A stretch of 63,438 nucleotides of DNA from an uncultured Verrucomicrobiales bacterium (lineage in GTDB: Bacteria; Verrucomicrobiota; Verrucomicrobiia; Verrucomicrobiales; Akkermansiaceae): contig CALGLJ010000094.1 in the NCBI GenBank assembly GCA_937930235.1, positions 1 to 63,438 of the forward strand, written 5' to 3'. Below are positions 43,067 through 51,760 of this stretch, one piece after another. The position numbers and the translations under genes are program-made. How positions within the stretch are numbered: the first letter of the stretch is position 1; every line of letters starts with the position of its first letter. Under the pieces are notes generated by a model, which saw only the letters and a program-made list of their open reading frames with translations, did no database searches and was not told where the DNA came from.

Positions 43067-43861
43067 TTAAATGGAAGCTGAGTCTGTTAGAAATCCTGTC
43101 AGAGGGCTGGTGGCATTTGCTTTGAGATCCGCTTCCGGCAGTCCCATTTCATAGGCCGCCCGTCCTGCTTCAACCGCTTTCTGAAAGGCGATTCCCATCC
43201 GGCAAGGGTCAGTCGCAATAGCAATGGCGGTATTCACCAAGACAGCATCTGCTCCGAGCTCCATCGCTTCCGCAGCGTGACTCGGAGCCCCAATTCCAGC
43301 ATCGACGACCACGGGCACCTCCGCCTGATCGATGATGATACGGATTTGATCCCGAGTGGCGATGCCACGATTACTCCCGATGGGAGCACCGAGCGGCATG
43401 ACTGTGGCGCAGCCGACATCTTGGAGACGTTTCGCTAACACCGGATCGGCATTGATATATGGTAAGACGGTGAACCCTTCTTTGACCAACTCCTCTGCGG
43501 CTTTGAGCGTTTCAATAGGATCGGGTAAAAGGTAGGTAGGGTCCGGGTGGATCTCCAGCTTGATCCACTTTGGCAGTCCTGCAGCTTCCGCCAGCCGAGC
43601 AAGTCGCACCGCTTCCTCGGCATTCATCGCTCCACTGGTATTCGGAAGGAGGAGGTATTTCTCTGAATCAACGAATTCGAGAATATTCGAGAAGGGGTCC
43701 TTTTCACCACTGAGATCTGCTCGTCGGAGGGCCACGGTGACAATTTCTGTCCCACAGGCGCTCAAAGCATCACGCATCAATTCGAGGGACGGGAATTTTC
43801 CCGTGCCCGTCATCAAACGTGATGAAAACTCACGTCCGGCAATCACAAGTGGCGAGATCAT
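43067..43861 (-). CDS. thiG: Thiazole synthase
   Basis: 264 aa. The N-terminus '[21 protein letters not shown]' and the Schiff-base lysine region '[16 protein letters not shown]' are clear, as are '[14 protein letters not shown]' and '[21 protein letters not shown]'. It builds the thiazole phosphate of thiamine from deoxyxylulose phosphate, dehydroglycine and ThiS thiocarboxylate. No thiS or thiH is adjacent. It lies between mdh (6 nt upstream) and pdxJ in one operon. Confidence 0.95.
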   Translation of the reverse strand: MISPLVIAGREFSSRLMTGTGKFPSLELMRDALSACGTEIVTVALRRADLSGEKDPFSNILEFVDSEKYLLLPNTSGAMNAEEAVRLARLAEAAGLPKWIKLEIHPDPTYLLPDPIETLKAAEELVKEGFTVLPYINADPVLAKRLQDVGCATVMPLGAPIGSNRGIATRDQIRIIIDQAEVPVVVDAGIGAPSHAAEAMELGADAVLVNTAIAIATDPCRMGIAFQKAVEAGRAAYEMGLPEADLKANATSPLTGFLTDSASI

Positions 43862-43867
43862 TGCAGC

Positions 43868-44854
43868 CTAAACAGGGATAAGGTCTGCAACCGCTTCCCG
43901 TTCTTCGGAAAGCTCTCGGACGGAAGCGTCAATTTTTTCGCGAGAGAAGTCATCAATTGGAACTCCTTCCACGACACTCCAGGTCGTCCCGTCTGTTTTG
44001 ATCGGCATCGAGGCGATGAGACCTTCCGGAATTCCATATGAACCATCCGAGCAGACTGCTACGCTGGTCCAATCCCCTTCAGGAGTAGGAGTCGTTAATG
44101 AGCGCACCGTATCCACAACGCCATTGGCGGCGGAGGCGGCGGAGGAAGCACCGCGAGCCTTGATGATGGCTGCTCCACGCTGCTGCACCGTGCTTATGAA
44201 TTCGCCCTCCAACCAAGCTCGGTCAGAAATGACTTCCGTGGCAGGCTTTCCGGCAATTTTTGTATTGGTGAAATCAGGATACTGAGTCGCAGAATGATTC
44301 CCCCAGATGCAGAGATTTGTCACCGCACTGTTGTGCACGCCCGCTTTAGCTGCGAGCTGGCTTTTCGCTCGGTTCTCATCCAAGCGAGTCATGGCAAAAA
44401 ATTGATTACGAGGAATATCACCGGCGTTGTTCATTGCGATCAGGCAATTGGTATTGCAGGGATTCCCCACTACGAGGGTGCGCACATCAGATGCCGCATT
44501 CCGAGCAATCGCTTGGCCCTGGCCAGTGAAAATTTTCCCATTGATTCCCAGCAAGTCCTTGCGCTCCATACCAGCTTTTCGCGGCACGGAACCTACTAAA
44601 AGAGCCCAGTTTGTCCCGGTAAACCCTTCGTCCAGACTCGCGGTTGGAGTGATACTTTTCAGTAAAGGAAAAGCACAATCGTCAAGCTCCATGACGGTGC
44701 CCTCAAGTGCTCCCATCGCCGGTTCGATTTCGATCAGGCGGAGATTCACCGGTTGATCTGGGCCAAACATGGAACCAGAAGCAATACGGAAAAGGAGCGC
44801 GTAACCAATTTGTCCAGCAGCTCCAGTTACGGAAATGGTGATAGGGTCTTTCAT
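43868..44854 (-). CDS. mdh: Malate dehydrogenase
   Basis: 328 aa from the ATG at 44854 (a TTG six bases earlier is also possible). The NAD loop is '[19 protein letters not shown]', followed by '[20 protein letters not shown]'. '[12 protein letters not shown]' and catalytic '[10 protein letters not shown]' (His) are those of the long, cytoplasmic-type enzyme. It oxidises malate to oxaloacetate in the TCA cycle. First gene of an mdh-thiG-pdxJ-acpS series. Confidence 0.95.
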   Translation of the reverse strand: MKDPITISVTGAAGQIGYALLFRIASGSMFGPDQPVNLRLIEIEPAMGALEGTVMELDDCAFPLLKSITPTASLDEGFTGTNWALLVGSVPRKAGMERKDLLGINGKIFTGQGQAIARNAASDVRTLVVGNPCNTNCLIAMNNAGDIPRNQFFAMTRLDENRAKSQLAAKAGVHNSAVTNLCIWGNHSATQYPDFTNTKIAGKPATEVISDRAWLEGEFISTVQQRGAAIIKARGASSAASAANGVVDTVRSLTTPTPEGDWTSVAVCSDGSYGIPEGLIASMPIKTDGTTWSVVEGVPIDDFSREKIDASVRELSEEREAVADLIPV

Positions 44855-44923
44855 CGCCAAAACCTTTACTCAGAGGCTGCGACAAGGTCAACCATGTGTT
44901 CACGCGAGTGACCAAAGAATGTC

Positions 44924-44951
44924 AGCCGCCTTCTCGGGAGCGAAGGCGGCT
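44924..44951 (-). terminator. 10-bp hairpin between the Lys-rich protein gene and mdh
   Basis: AGCCGCCTTC / GAAGGCGGCT with an 8-nt loop is a strong stem. On the minus strand it follows the stop of the 44985-45653 gene by about 30 nt but is followed only by the weak T-rich GACATTCTTTGG, so termination may be partial. Confidence 0.5.
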
Positions 44952-44984
44952 TGAGAAAAATGAAGACCTTGCTGGAAGATGGTC

Positions 44985-45653
44985 TTACTTCTGTTTTTGC
45001 TCTTCCTCCAAGAAGAGGCGAGCGGCATTGAAGCTGCTCCGCGCATACTCACGCAGAGACTTATCATCTAGGAGAGCGAGACCTTCTTCAGTCACTTCGG
45101 CGTGGAAAATCTTCCACGCTTTCTTGCGCATCTGGTCATAATCTACTTCAGGTCGCGGCTGTACCGGTCCGTCATCACGACGTCCACGGCGGCCCCGACT
45201 CCGACGCCCTCCTTTTTCTGAGCGGTCGCCCCGGGAATCATCTCGATCATTTTGATCACGCCCCTTGGCTTGAGCTTGCTCTTTTTTAGGAGTTTCCTCT
45301 TCTGTGACCTCTTTAATGAGAGGCTCACTCGTTTCTTGATCAGAATCCCCGGTTCCGGTTGATTCCCGGCGGGCATCGCGGACACGTGATTTTGGCGCCT
45401 TTTTTTCCGGCGCTTCTTCTATGGGAGATTCCGATAGAGGAGCTTCGGCAGTTTCAGATGGGAGTTCCTTGGTTTGTGAAGAGAGACTCTCTCCAGGCAA
45501 GACTTGGGGAGATTTTTCGGTGAGTTGAAGTTGTTCTTCGGTGGTCGTCTGAGCGACCTCCTCAGAGGTGGATTTCTTAGCGGCCTTTTTAGCAGAGCGT
45601 TTTCGCGGTGCTTTTTTAGCGGCTTTCTTTTTAGGTGCAGATTCTTCTGACAT
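44985..45653 (-). CDS. Hypothetical protein with H1-like Lys/Ala N-terminus
   Basis: 222 aa. The first 30 residues are Lys/Ala repeats (PKKKAAKKAPRKRSAKKAA), resembling bacterial H1-like proteins. Residues 30-130 are acidic and Ser/Glu/Pro-rich. A basic Arg/Gly patch (RRSRGRRGRRDD) follows, then a compact 55-residue C-terminal domain ('MRKKAWKIFHAEVTEEGLALL', 'REYARSSFNAARLFLEE'). This looks like a nucleic-acid-associated protein with disordered arms. No family recognised. It is not in the pilus operon; a terminator separates them. Confidence 0.55.
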   Translation of the reverse strand: MSEESAPKKKAAKKAPRKRSAKKAAKKSTSEEVAQTTTEEQLQLTEKSPQVLPGESLSSQTKELPSETAEAPLSESPIEEAPEKKAPKSRVRDARRESTGTGDSDQETSEPLIKEVTEEETPKKEQAQAKGRDQNDRDDSRGDRSEKGGRRSRGRRGRRDDGPVQPRPEVDYDQMRKKAWKIFHAEVTEEGLALLDDKSLREYARSSFNAARLFLEEEQKQK

Positions 45654-45660
45654 GTTTTCG

Positions 45661-45688
45661 TAAAAAGACGGAGCATAACGCCCCGTCT
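45661..45688 (-). terminator. Rho-independent terminator of the pilus/T2SS cluster
   Basis: On the minus strand AGACGGGGC / GCTCCGTCT forms a 9-bp stem with one G-T pair and a 5-nt loop (GTTAT), followed by TTTTT. It lies 40 nt after the pseudopilin stop codon. Confidence 0.75.
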
Positions 45689-45727
45689 GTAATAAATTTA
45701 AGAAACGAGATGACGCCTTACCGGAAA

Positions 45728-46303
45728 TTATTTCCAGATATCGTCTTTCGTTTCATCACTTTGTAAATTGCTATCAACGTTAGGGTCATTGGGTAAGCCA
45801 TCAGCCCCCACTGACCAGGCGTCAAACTCTAGGGGATTTCTGGCTTCAGGCACCGGTTCTCCTTGGAGATCGACTCCAGAACGATAGCGGAAAGAGTTTA
45901 GATAGGCGTCTACAACCAGTAGTTTCCCACCGACTCTTCTGACCAATCCTGATTTCAGATTTAACAGTTCCGGCCAGTAAATTTCACCTTCCGGCTCTTG
46001 CCCTCTGGAAATTCCATTCCCGGTGAAATCGCCCGAAAGCGCTTCATAAACTGGGCCACTCAAGGCATCATCACCAATCGGATACTGTCCATTGTTATCC
46101 GAGGCATACGTCTCGATGCCTAGCTTTAAGCGAGCCAGCCGGACCGAGGTTTCCTTCTTGGCCTGCGTTTTCTTAACAGCACCTAGGGCTCCGATGATGA
46201 TTGTTGCCAAGACGAGGATAATCGCAATGACCGTGAGGATCTCCACGAGGGAGAATCCTCGAGCGAAGCGAGGTTTCGCTTGGATGTCTTGAAGTGTTTT
46301 CAT
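45728..46303 (-). CDS. Type II secretion/type IV pilus pseudopilin (GspG-like)
   Basis: 191 aa. The prepilin signal is 'FARGFSLVEILTVIAIILVLA': basic leader, Gly at -1 and Phe at +1, Glu at +5 and a hydrophobic helix. The globular part contains 'IETYASDNNGQYPIGDDAL', as in GspG-type major pseudopilins. It is cleaved by a PilD peptidase not seen here. It lies in one direction with PilC/GspF and two ATPases. Confidence 0.88.
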   Translation of the reverse strand: MKTLQDIQAKPRFARGFSLVEILTVIAIILVLATIIIGALGAVKKTQAKKETSVRLARLKLGIETYASDNNGQYPIGDDALSGPVYEALSGDFTGNGISRGQEPEGEIYWPELLNLKSGLVRRVGGKLLVVDAYLNSFRYRSGVDLQGEPVPEARNPLEFDAWSVGADGLPNDPNVDSNLQSDETKDDIWK

Positions 46304-46370
46304 TAAGAGTAACCTCGTTCAGTTTTTGGTTCTTGGCAAATCAAGTCCGTGAAGGCCAAGGGAAAAGGGT

Positions 46371-47651
46371 TTATACCCCACCTCCCTGCATCTGCTGAAT
46401 GACCTTAATGAGTGGAAGGAAGAGCGCGAAGACAATGGCTCCCACGACGAGCGCAAGAATCACAATCATGACCGGCTCAAGAATAGAAGTCAGGGCCGTC
46501 ACGGCGCCATCGACCTCATCATCATAAACGTCCGCAATCTTCAGAAGCATCTCGGGGAGTTGACCTGTTTCCTCACCCACGTCCACCATGGAGACCACAA
46601 GGTTCGGGAAAATTCCAGTGGATTGCAGCGGAGTAACGATTGACTCCCCCTCTTTCACCGCTTCATGCACTTTATCGATCGCATCAGAAACGATGGTATT
46701 TCCCGCAGTATCGCGGGTAATATTCAGAGCCTGCAGAATAGGCACCCCGGAGGTAACGAGGGTTCCGAGAGTCCGAGTGAAGCGCGCAATAGCACTCTTT
46801 CTCTGGATGTCACCGAAGATCGGAATCTTCAGTTTAAGATTATCAACAAATCGCCGCCCTTTCGGAGTTCGGGACCAGGCAGCGGTCACGAGCCAAATCA
46901 GAACCGCGATGATCAAGAGCCAGAGTGAATTTGGCAAAAAGAGTGGGCGGGCTAACATCCAATCCGAAAACCCAAAGACCACGCGTGAGATCAGAGGCAA
47001 TTCCTGCCCTCCCATATCTGCAAACATTTCCCGGAAACGAGGGACGATGAAGAGCATCAGGAAGGTCAAAATAGCGACCGCGATGAACATCACGATGACA
47101 GGATAGACCATTGCGGAAACGATCTTGCCTTTCAGTTTGTGCGCTTTCTCCTGATATTCGGCGAGACGGGTTAAGACCACCTCCAGAACACCACCCAGCT
47201 CACCAGCCTTCACCATATTGACGAAGAGTTTATTGAAAATTTTAGGATGTTGAGCGAGCGACTCTGAAAAAGTGGAGCCGCCTTGCACGGAATCAGCGAG
47301 ATTATTGATGGTTGAAGCAAGAACCGGGTTTGGCTCCTGCTTACCGAGTACCGTCAACCCCCGTAGGAGAGGGAGACCGGAATCGATCAAAGTTGCCAAT
47401 TGGCGAGTAAAGATCATGAGAACCTTGGGCTTTATTTTGCCGCCGGGTTTTGCTTTGGCTTTCTTCTTGCCCTTAGCACCCTTTTTCTTACCAGCCCCAG
47501 CGAGGGAGCCTTTGCCCTCTTCCACTACTTGAGTGGGATAGAGCCCCTGTCCGCGGAGACTTGCGACAGCTTCGGTCTCAGAATTCGCTTGGACCACTCC
47601 TGTGGTCTGTTCGCCGCGGGAGTCCAGTGCGATGTATTGAAAGTTAGCCAT
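46371..47651 (-). CDS. Inner-membrane platform protein (PilC/GspF)
   Basis: 426 aa. The N-terminus 'FQYIALDSRGEQTTGVVQ' is typical. A Lys/Gly-rich linker (GKKKGAKGKKKAKAKPGGK) precedes the first T2SSF repeat ('FTRQLATLIDSGLPLLRGL'); the second begins at 'FTRTLGTLVTSGVPILQAL'. Three transmembrane helices fit. It links the ATPase to the pseudopilus. Confidence 0.92.
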   Translation of the reverse strand: MANFQYIALDSRGEQTTGVVQANSETEAVASLRGQGLYPTQVVEEGKGSLAGAGKKKGAKGKKKAKAKPGGKIKPKVLMIFTRQLATLIDSGLPLLRGLTVLGKQEPNPVLASTINNLADSVQGGSTFSESLAQHPKIFNKLFVNMVKAGELGGVLEVVLTRLAEYQEKAHKLKGKIVSAMVYPVIVMFIAVAILTFLMLFIVPRFREMFADMGGQELPLISRVVFGFSDWMLARPLFLPNSLWLLIIAVLIWLVTAAWSRTPKGRRFVDNLKLKIPIFGDIQRKSAIARFTRTLGTLVTSGVPILQALNITRDTAGNTIVSDAIDKVHEAVKEGESIVTPLQSTGIFPNLVVSMVDVGEETGQLPEMLLKIADVYDDEVDGAVTALTSILEPVMIVILALVVGAIVFALFLPLIKVIQQMQGGGV

Positions 47652-47805
47652 AAATATTTTGGAGAATGATTGAAGGTGTTTTGTAAGTTTTAGAGAAGTT
47701 TAGAAAGGATGGGGAAGCTCCAAATTCCCGAAATACGAGAAATGTGCTTAAATTGGTCCTTTTCTCCTCTCAAATGAGAGATTTCAGCGTTTGGTGATTT
47801 TTGAT

Positions 47806-49479
47806 TTAGGTATATTTCAATACTTCCTCAATAGTTGTTTTTCCTTCGTAAATGGCGCGCAGACCATCTTCACGAAGGGTTGTCATCCCAAGCTCGACTG
47901 CTTTTTGCTTCATGACCACGCTCGGAGCCCGCTCAATGATCAGCTCTCTGATCGGGTCGGTCACATCCAGAAGCTCAAAGAGTCCGGCCCGGCCCTTATA
48001 TCCGGTCTGACCACACTTCTTGCAGCCTTGTCCGGTGAAGAAGCTTTTATCACCCAATTCATGCGGAGATACTCCGAGCTGGCTGAGAATGGCCTGACTT
48101 GGTTCGTAGGGAGATTTGCATTCCTCACAAATGGTTCGCAGGAGTCGCTGAGCGAGAATCCCCTCCAAAGAGGCCGCCACAAGGAAAGGCTCGGTTCCCA
48201 TGTCAACCAAGCGAGTGACCGCGCCAGCAGCATCATTGGTGTGAAGGGTTGAAAGAACAAGGTGACCAGTAAGCGACGCTTGAATGGCAATTTGTGCCGT
48301 TTCTAAGTCTCGCATCTCTCCCACCAGGATTTTATCGGGATCCTGTCGCAAGAATGCCCGGAGAATTCTGGCAAAAGTCACACCAATGCCTTCGTTCACC
48401 GGGATTTGGATAATGCCATCCACATCATACTCTACAGGATCTTCTGCGGTGAGGATTTTGGTATCAATGGTGTTGATTTCACGAAGAGCCGCATACAGCG
48501 TGGTGGTTTTTCCCGCCCCGGTCGGTCCAGTCACAATGAAAATTCCATTGGGCATGTGAACGGTATCGATCACGTAGTTGTGCACATGCTCAGGAAGCCC
48601 AAGTGCTGGGAGATCGAGATTCACAGAACTCCGATCCAAGACCCGACAAACGACACTTTCTCCGTGCTGCGTCGGCAGCGAGGACACTCGCATATCCACC
48701 TGCTTGTCTCCAACTTGTTTCACAATGCGTCCATCTTGGGGAATACGCCTCTCGGCAATATTCATATTCGCCATCACCTTCACCCGAGAAAGGATCGGGA
48801 GGGCCAGATGGACCGGCGGAGGAGCCATTTCATAAAGAGATCCATCCACTCGGTAGCGAATTTTGAATTCCTTCTCAAAAGGCTCGAAGTGAATATCAGA
48901 GGCCTTTTCCTTAATGGCCTGGTACATCACGAGGTCAACGTAACGCACAATGGGGGCCGAATTTGCATCCTCTTCGGCGGAGCCTTCACTACCCGTCACA
49001 CTGATGCCGCCATCAAGCTGACTCAGGATATCCTCCATCGCCTTTTCTTCCCCACCATAGAGCTCGTTGATCTTTTGCTCGACCAGGTAATCTGCGGCGA
49101 CCATCAAAGTCACCTCTTGACCAGTGGCAAAACGAAGATCTTCGAGAGCCTGAGGATTGAGAGGATCTGTGAGAACGACTGAAAGCCCATTATCATCATA
49201 GCCTACCGGCAACGCTCCATGAAGGCGCGCTGTTCCAGCGGGAATTAACGAAAGGAGAGCTTCCGGAGGTTCAAAATTTTCAATATCGACGAGCTGCGCT
49301 CCCAGCTCTTGCGCAATGACCGGCCAAATATCGTCCTTAGATCCAATGACCTGATAGTCGGCGAGAATTTCCCCGACCTCTTTACCGCTATTCTCGACCT
49401 CGTGCATGACATCCTGTGCCAAGGCGTCGTCCACGAGACCACGTCCTTTAAAAAGCTCGAGCACTTGTTGATTATCCAT
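47806..49479 (-). CDS. PilB/GspE-type assembly ATPase (copy 1)
   Basis: 557 aa. It has an N-terminal GspE_N/MshEN domain, then Walker A 'TGPTGAGKTTTLYAALREI' (about residue 315), Asp box, Walker B 'ILVGEMRDLETAQIA' and the His box 'LSTLHTNDAAGAVTRL'. A zinc tetra-Cys module is present ('CEECKSP...GCKKCGQTGYKGRAG'). It drives pseudopilus or pilus extension. A second full copy lies 42 nt upstream. Confidence 0.92.
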   Translation of the reverse strand: MDNQQVLELFKGRGLVDDALAQDVMHEVENSGKEVGEILADYQVIGSKDDIWPVIAQELGAQLVDIENFEPPEALLSLIPAGTARLHGALPVGYDDNGLSVVLTDPLNPQALEDLRFATGQEVTLMVAADYLVEQKINELYGGEEKAMEDILSQLDGGISVTGSEGSAEEDANSAPIVRYVDLVMYQAIKEKASDIHFEPFEKEFKIRYRVDGSLYEMAPPPVHLALPILSRVKVMANMNIAERRIPQDGRIVKQVGDKQVDMRVSSLPTQHGESVVCRVLDRSSVNLDLPALGLPEHVHNYVIDTVHMPNGIFIVTGPTGAGKTTTLYAALREINTIDTKILTAEDPVEYDVDGIIQIPVNEGIGVTFARILRAFLRQDPDKILVGEMRDLETAQIAIQASLTGHLVLSTLHTNDAAGAVTRLVDMGTEPFLVAASLEGILAQRLLRTICEECKSPYEPSQAILSQLGVSPHELGDKSFFTGQGCKKCGQTGYKGRAGLFELLDVTDPIRELIIERAPSVVMKQKAVELGMTTLREDGLRAIYEGKTTIEEVLKYT

Positions 49480-49521
49480 CTCTTTAGAAAAATTTAAGTT
49501 ATTTGTGTTGTTAGCGGCGGA

Positions 49522-51180
49522 TCAATCTTTGTCGGCCATGGTCACTCCGATCACCTCATCAGCGGTTGTTTTACCAACGAGCACTTTGCGAATTCCATCC
49601 TCACGGAGCGTGCGCATTCCGAGTTCGCGAGCGCGTTTACGGAGCTGCGGAGTGCTCAGATCTTGGTTAATCAGGTGACGCACTTCATCATCGATTTTAA
49701 AGACTTCGTAAATCCCGCTCCGGCCACGATATCCCGAGGATTTACAATTTTCGCAACCGTTCGGAACCATGATGTTTGCATTGGCCATCTGAGATGGATC
49801 GATATTGAGAACAGACATTTCTTTCTCGGTCAGGATCCCAGTAGTGGCACACTTATTACAAAGCGTCCGTACCAATCGCTGGGCTATAATGGCGCGCACG
49901 GCAGAAGCGATCAGGAATCGTTTGATCCCGATATCAGCCAGACGAGCGACCGCACTTGGAGCATCATTCGTATGCAGGGTCGAGAACACAAGGTGACCGG
50001 TCAGGGATGCCTGAATGGCAATTTCCGCTGTCTCCTTATCTCGAATCTCTCCCACCATAATGATGTTAGGAGCCTGACGAAGCATGGAACGTAGCGCCGC
50101 TCCAAAGGTCATACCAATGTCAGACTTCACCATCACTTGGTTAATGCCTGCGAGCTCATATTCCACCGGATCCTCTGCGGTGATGATCTTCTTATCAGGT
50201 TTATTGATCTCATTGAGACATGCGTAAAGCGTCGTCGTCTTACCAGAACCTGTCGGCCCCGTCACCAAGATGATCCCATCAGGAAGGCCGATCAGCTCGC
50301 GGAAGGTATCCTGATCATCGGAAAGGAAACCGAGCTGTCCCAAGCCGAGCGTCAGGGCAGACTTATCGAGAATACGCATCACGATACTCTCCCCGTGGTT
50401 ACTTGGTACAGAGGAAACCCGGAGATCTACCTCTTTTCCGCCCATTCGAATCTGAATCCGACCATCCTGCGGCAGGCGTTTCTCGGCAATACTCATGGTG
50501 GAACTCATCACCTTGAGGCGAGCGATCACAGCAGGGAGAAGTTTTTTGGGATGCGAGGCGACCTCTACGAGTTTTCCATCGATTCGGTTACGAATCCGTA
50601 ATGAAGTCTCCAGAGGCTCGATGTGAATATCAGAAGCACGTGACTTAAAGGCATCGACTAGAATGTTATTCACCATTTTGATAATGGGAGCATCCACATC
50701 ATCATCCGTAGTCTCTCCTACCACCGTCACCGCGTCAGCACCAGCATCGTCTTCTTCACCGTAGATTGTGCTGATTCCTCTTGCGATTCCGCTTGGAGTC
50801 GCTGAATAGAAATTGATTTCACGCCCAAGAACATGTGGAAGAGAATCCAACACTTCGAAATCTAACACATCCGCTACCGCGACACTCAGATAAGAACCGT
50901 CATCCGCTACCGGAATCGCCCGGTATTGGCGGGCAGTCTCGAGAGGCATTCGACTAGCGAGATCCTCCGTGAGCATGACATTGCCCAGATCGAGGAATTC
51001 CATGCCCGAATTCGCGGCTGCGATTTGAGCGATCGCGGTTTCGGTGACATCTCCTTTCTCGAGAAAAAATTGCAGGAGATTTTCATCTCCCATCTTGGAA
51101 CGGATATCCTGCACGTATGCGGGGTCGAGCTGCCCCCCCTCTTGCAGGAGTTGGATTAAATAATCTTCGTTAGAATACAC
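49522..51180 (-). CDS. PilB/GspE-type assembly ATPase (copy 2)
   Basis: 552 aa, GTG start. It has the same domain order as its neighbour: MshEN domain, Walker A 'TGPTGSGKTTTLYACLNEI', 'IIMVGEIRDKETAEIA', 'FSTLHTNDAPSAVARL' and zinc Cys pairs ('CNKCATTG', 'NGCENCKSSGYRGRSG'). Both copies keep every catalytic motif, so neither is a pseudogene. It is first in the cluster of ATPase-ATPase-PilC-pseudopilin. Confidence 0.92.
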   Translation of the reverse strand: MYSNEDYLIQLLQEGGQLDPAYVQDIRSKMGDENLLQFFLEKGDVTETAIAQIAAANSGMEFLDLGNVMLTEDLASRMPLETARQYRAIPVADDGSYLSVAVADVLDFEVLDSLPHVLGREINFYSATPSGIARGISTIYGEEDDAGADAVTVVGETTDDDVDAPIIKMVNNILVDAFKSRASDIHIEPLETSLRIRNRIDGKLVEVASHPKKLLPAVIARLKVMSSTMSIAEKRLPQDGRIQIRMGGKEVDLRVSSVPSNHGESIVMRILDKSALTLGLGQLGFLSDDQDTFRELIGLPDGIILVTGPTGSGKTTTLYACLNEINKPDKKIITAEDPVEYELAGINQVMVKSDIGMTFGAALRSMLRQAPNIIMVGEIRDKETAEIAIQASLTGHLVFSTLHTNDAPSAVARLADIGIKRFLIASAVRAIIAQRLVRTLCNKCATTGILTEKEMSVLNIDPSQMANANIMVPNGCENCKSSGYRGRSGIYEVFKIDDEVRHLINQDLSTPQLRKRARELGMRTLREDGIRKVLVGKTTADEVIGVTMADKD

Positions 51181-51295
51181 GGCGTGTGATGACTGGTGCG
51201 TTTAGTAAAATGTGAAAATGAATTTTTCTCTATCTGGTATTCAAAGAATCTGGGAAATCGCTCGTGAGCTGTCAATGCGCCGAGTCAAATAGATG

Positions 51296-51321
51296 AAAAA
51301 AAGACCGCAAGATGCCTCTTT
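51296..51321 (-). terminator. Possible terminator after ybeY
   Basis: Minus strand AAAGA-GCA / TGC-TCTTT, an interrupted stem, runs into a stretch of T residues just at the ybeY stop codon. The stem is weak but the T-tract is good. Confidence 0.45.
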
Positions 51322-51760
51322 ACAATTCCGGAAAGAACTGAGCGAGAAGCTCGAATTGACGCAATTCCATGCGAGAAGCGTCATCTGGCGCTTGATCATC
51401 ATACCCCGCTAAGTGAAGCATCCCATGAATGCCATAAAGCGCGATTTCACGGTGCTGAGAGCTTTCAAATTCCTTTGCTTGGCGCAGCGCGGTCTCCACC
51501 CCTACAAGTAATTCACCATGTTCAAAAGTAATGACATCCGTAGGAGAAGGATCAGCTAAAAAATCATGATGCACCTGCGACATCTCCTTATCATCCACCA
51601 GCGAGATTTCCAGCTCGGTCAAATGCGCGATCTCTCCGGTGCCGATTTGTTGAAGTCGCTCGGCGACCTGCTGCCACCGCTCAGAAAGCCGCGCGACCCA
51701 CTCCGCACTGGGAGCCGCCGTCGCTTCTTTTGCCCGCAGGTAGACATCCACCCTGATCAT
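51320..51760 (-). CDS. ybeY: Endoribonuclease YbeY (16S rRNA maturation)
   Basis: 146 aa. The zinc motif reads 'YGIHGMLHLAGYDDQ', where the family consensus is HGxLHLxGYDH; the third ligand is Asp rather than His. 'TDVITFEHGEL' is the other conserved segment. YbeY acts in 16S 3'-end processing and rRNA quality control. Its start overlaps the pgpH stop by ATGA, the usual pairing. The phoH gene that often precedes pgpH is absent here. Confidence 0.9.
   Translation of the reverse strand: MIRVDVYLRAKEATAAPSAEWVARLSERWQQVAERLQQIGTGEIAHLTELEISLVDDKEMSQVHHDFLADPSPTDVITFEHGELLVGVETALRQAKEFESSQHREIALYGIHGMLHLAGYDDQAPDDASRMELRQFELLAQFFPEL

Noticed and set aside
43862-44985. Thiamine riboswitch upstream of thiG
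   Set aside because: thiG lies 6 nt after mdh and no THI-box conserved elements were seen upstream of either gene.
48406-49182. 258-aa plus-strand ORF
   Set aside because: Antisense shadow of the PilB/GspE gene, His-rich and without any domain.
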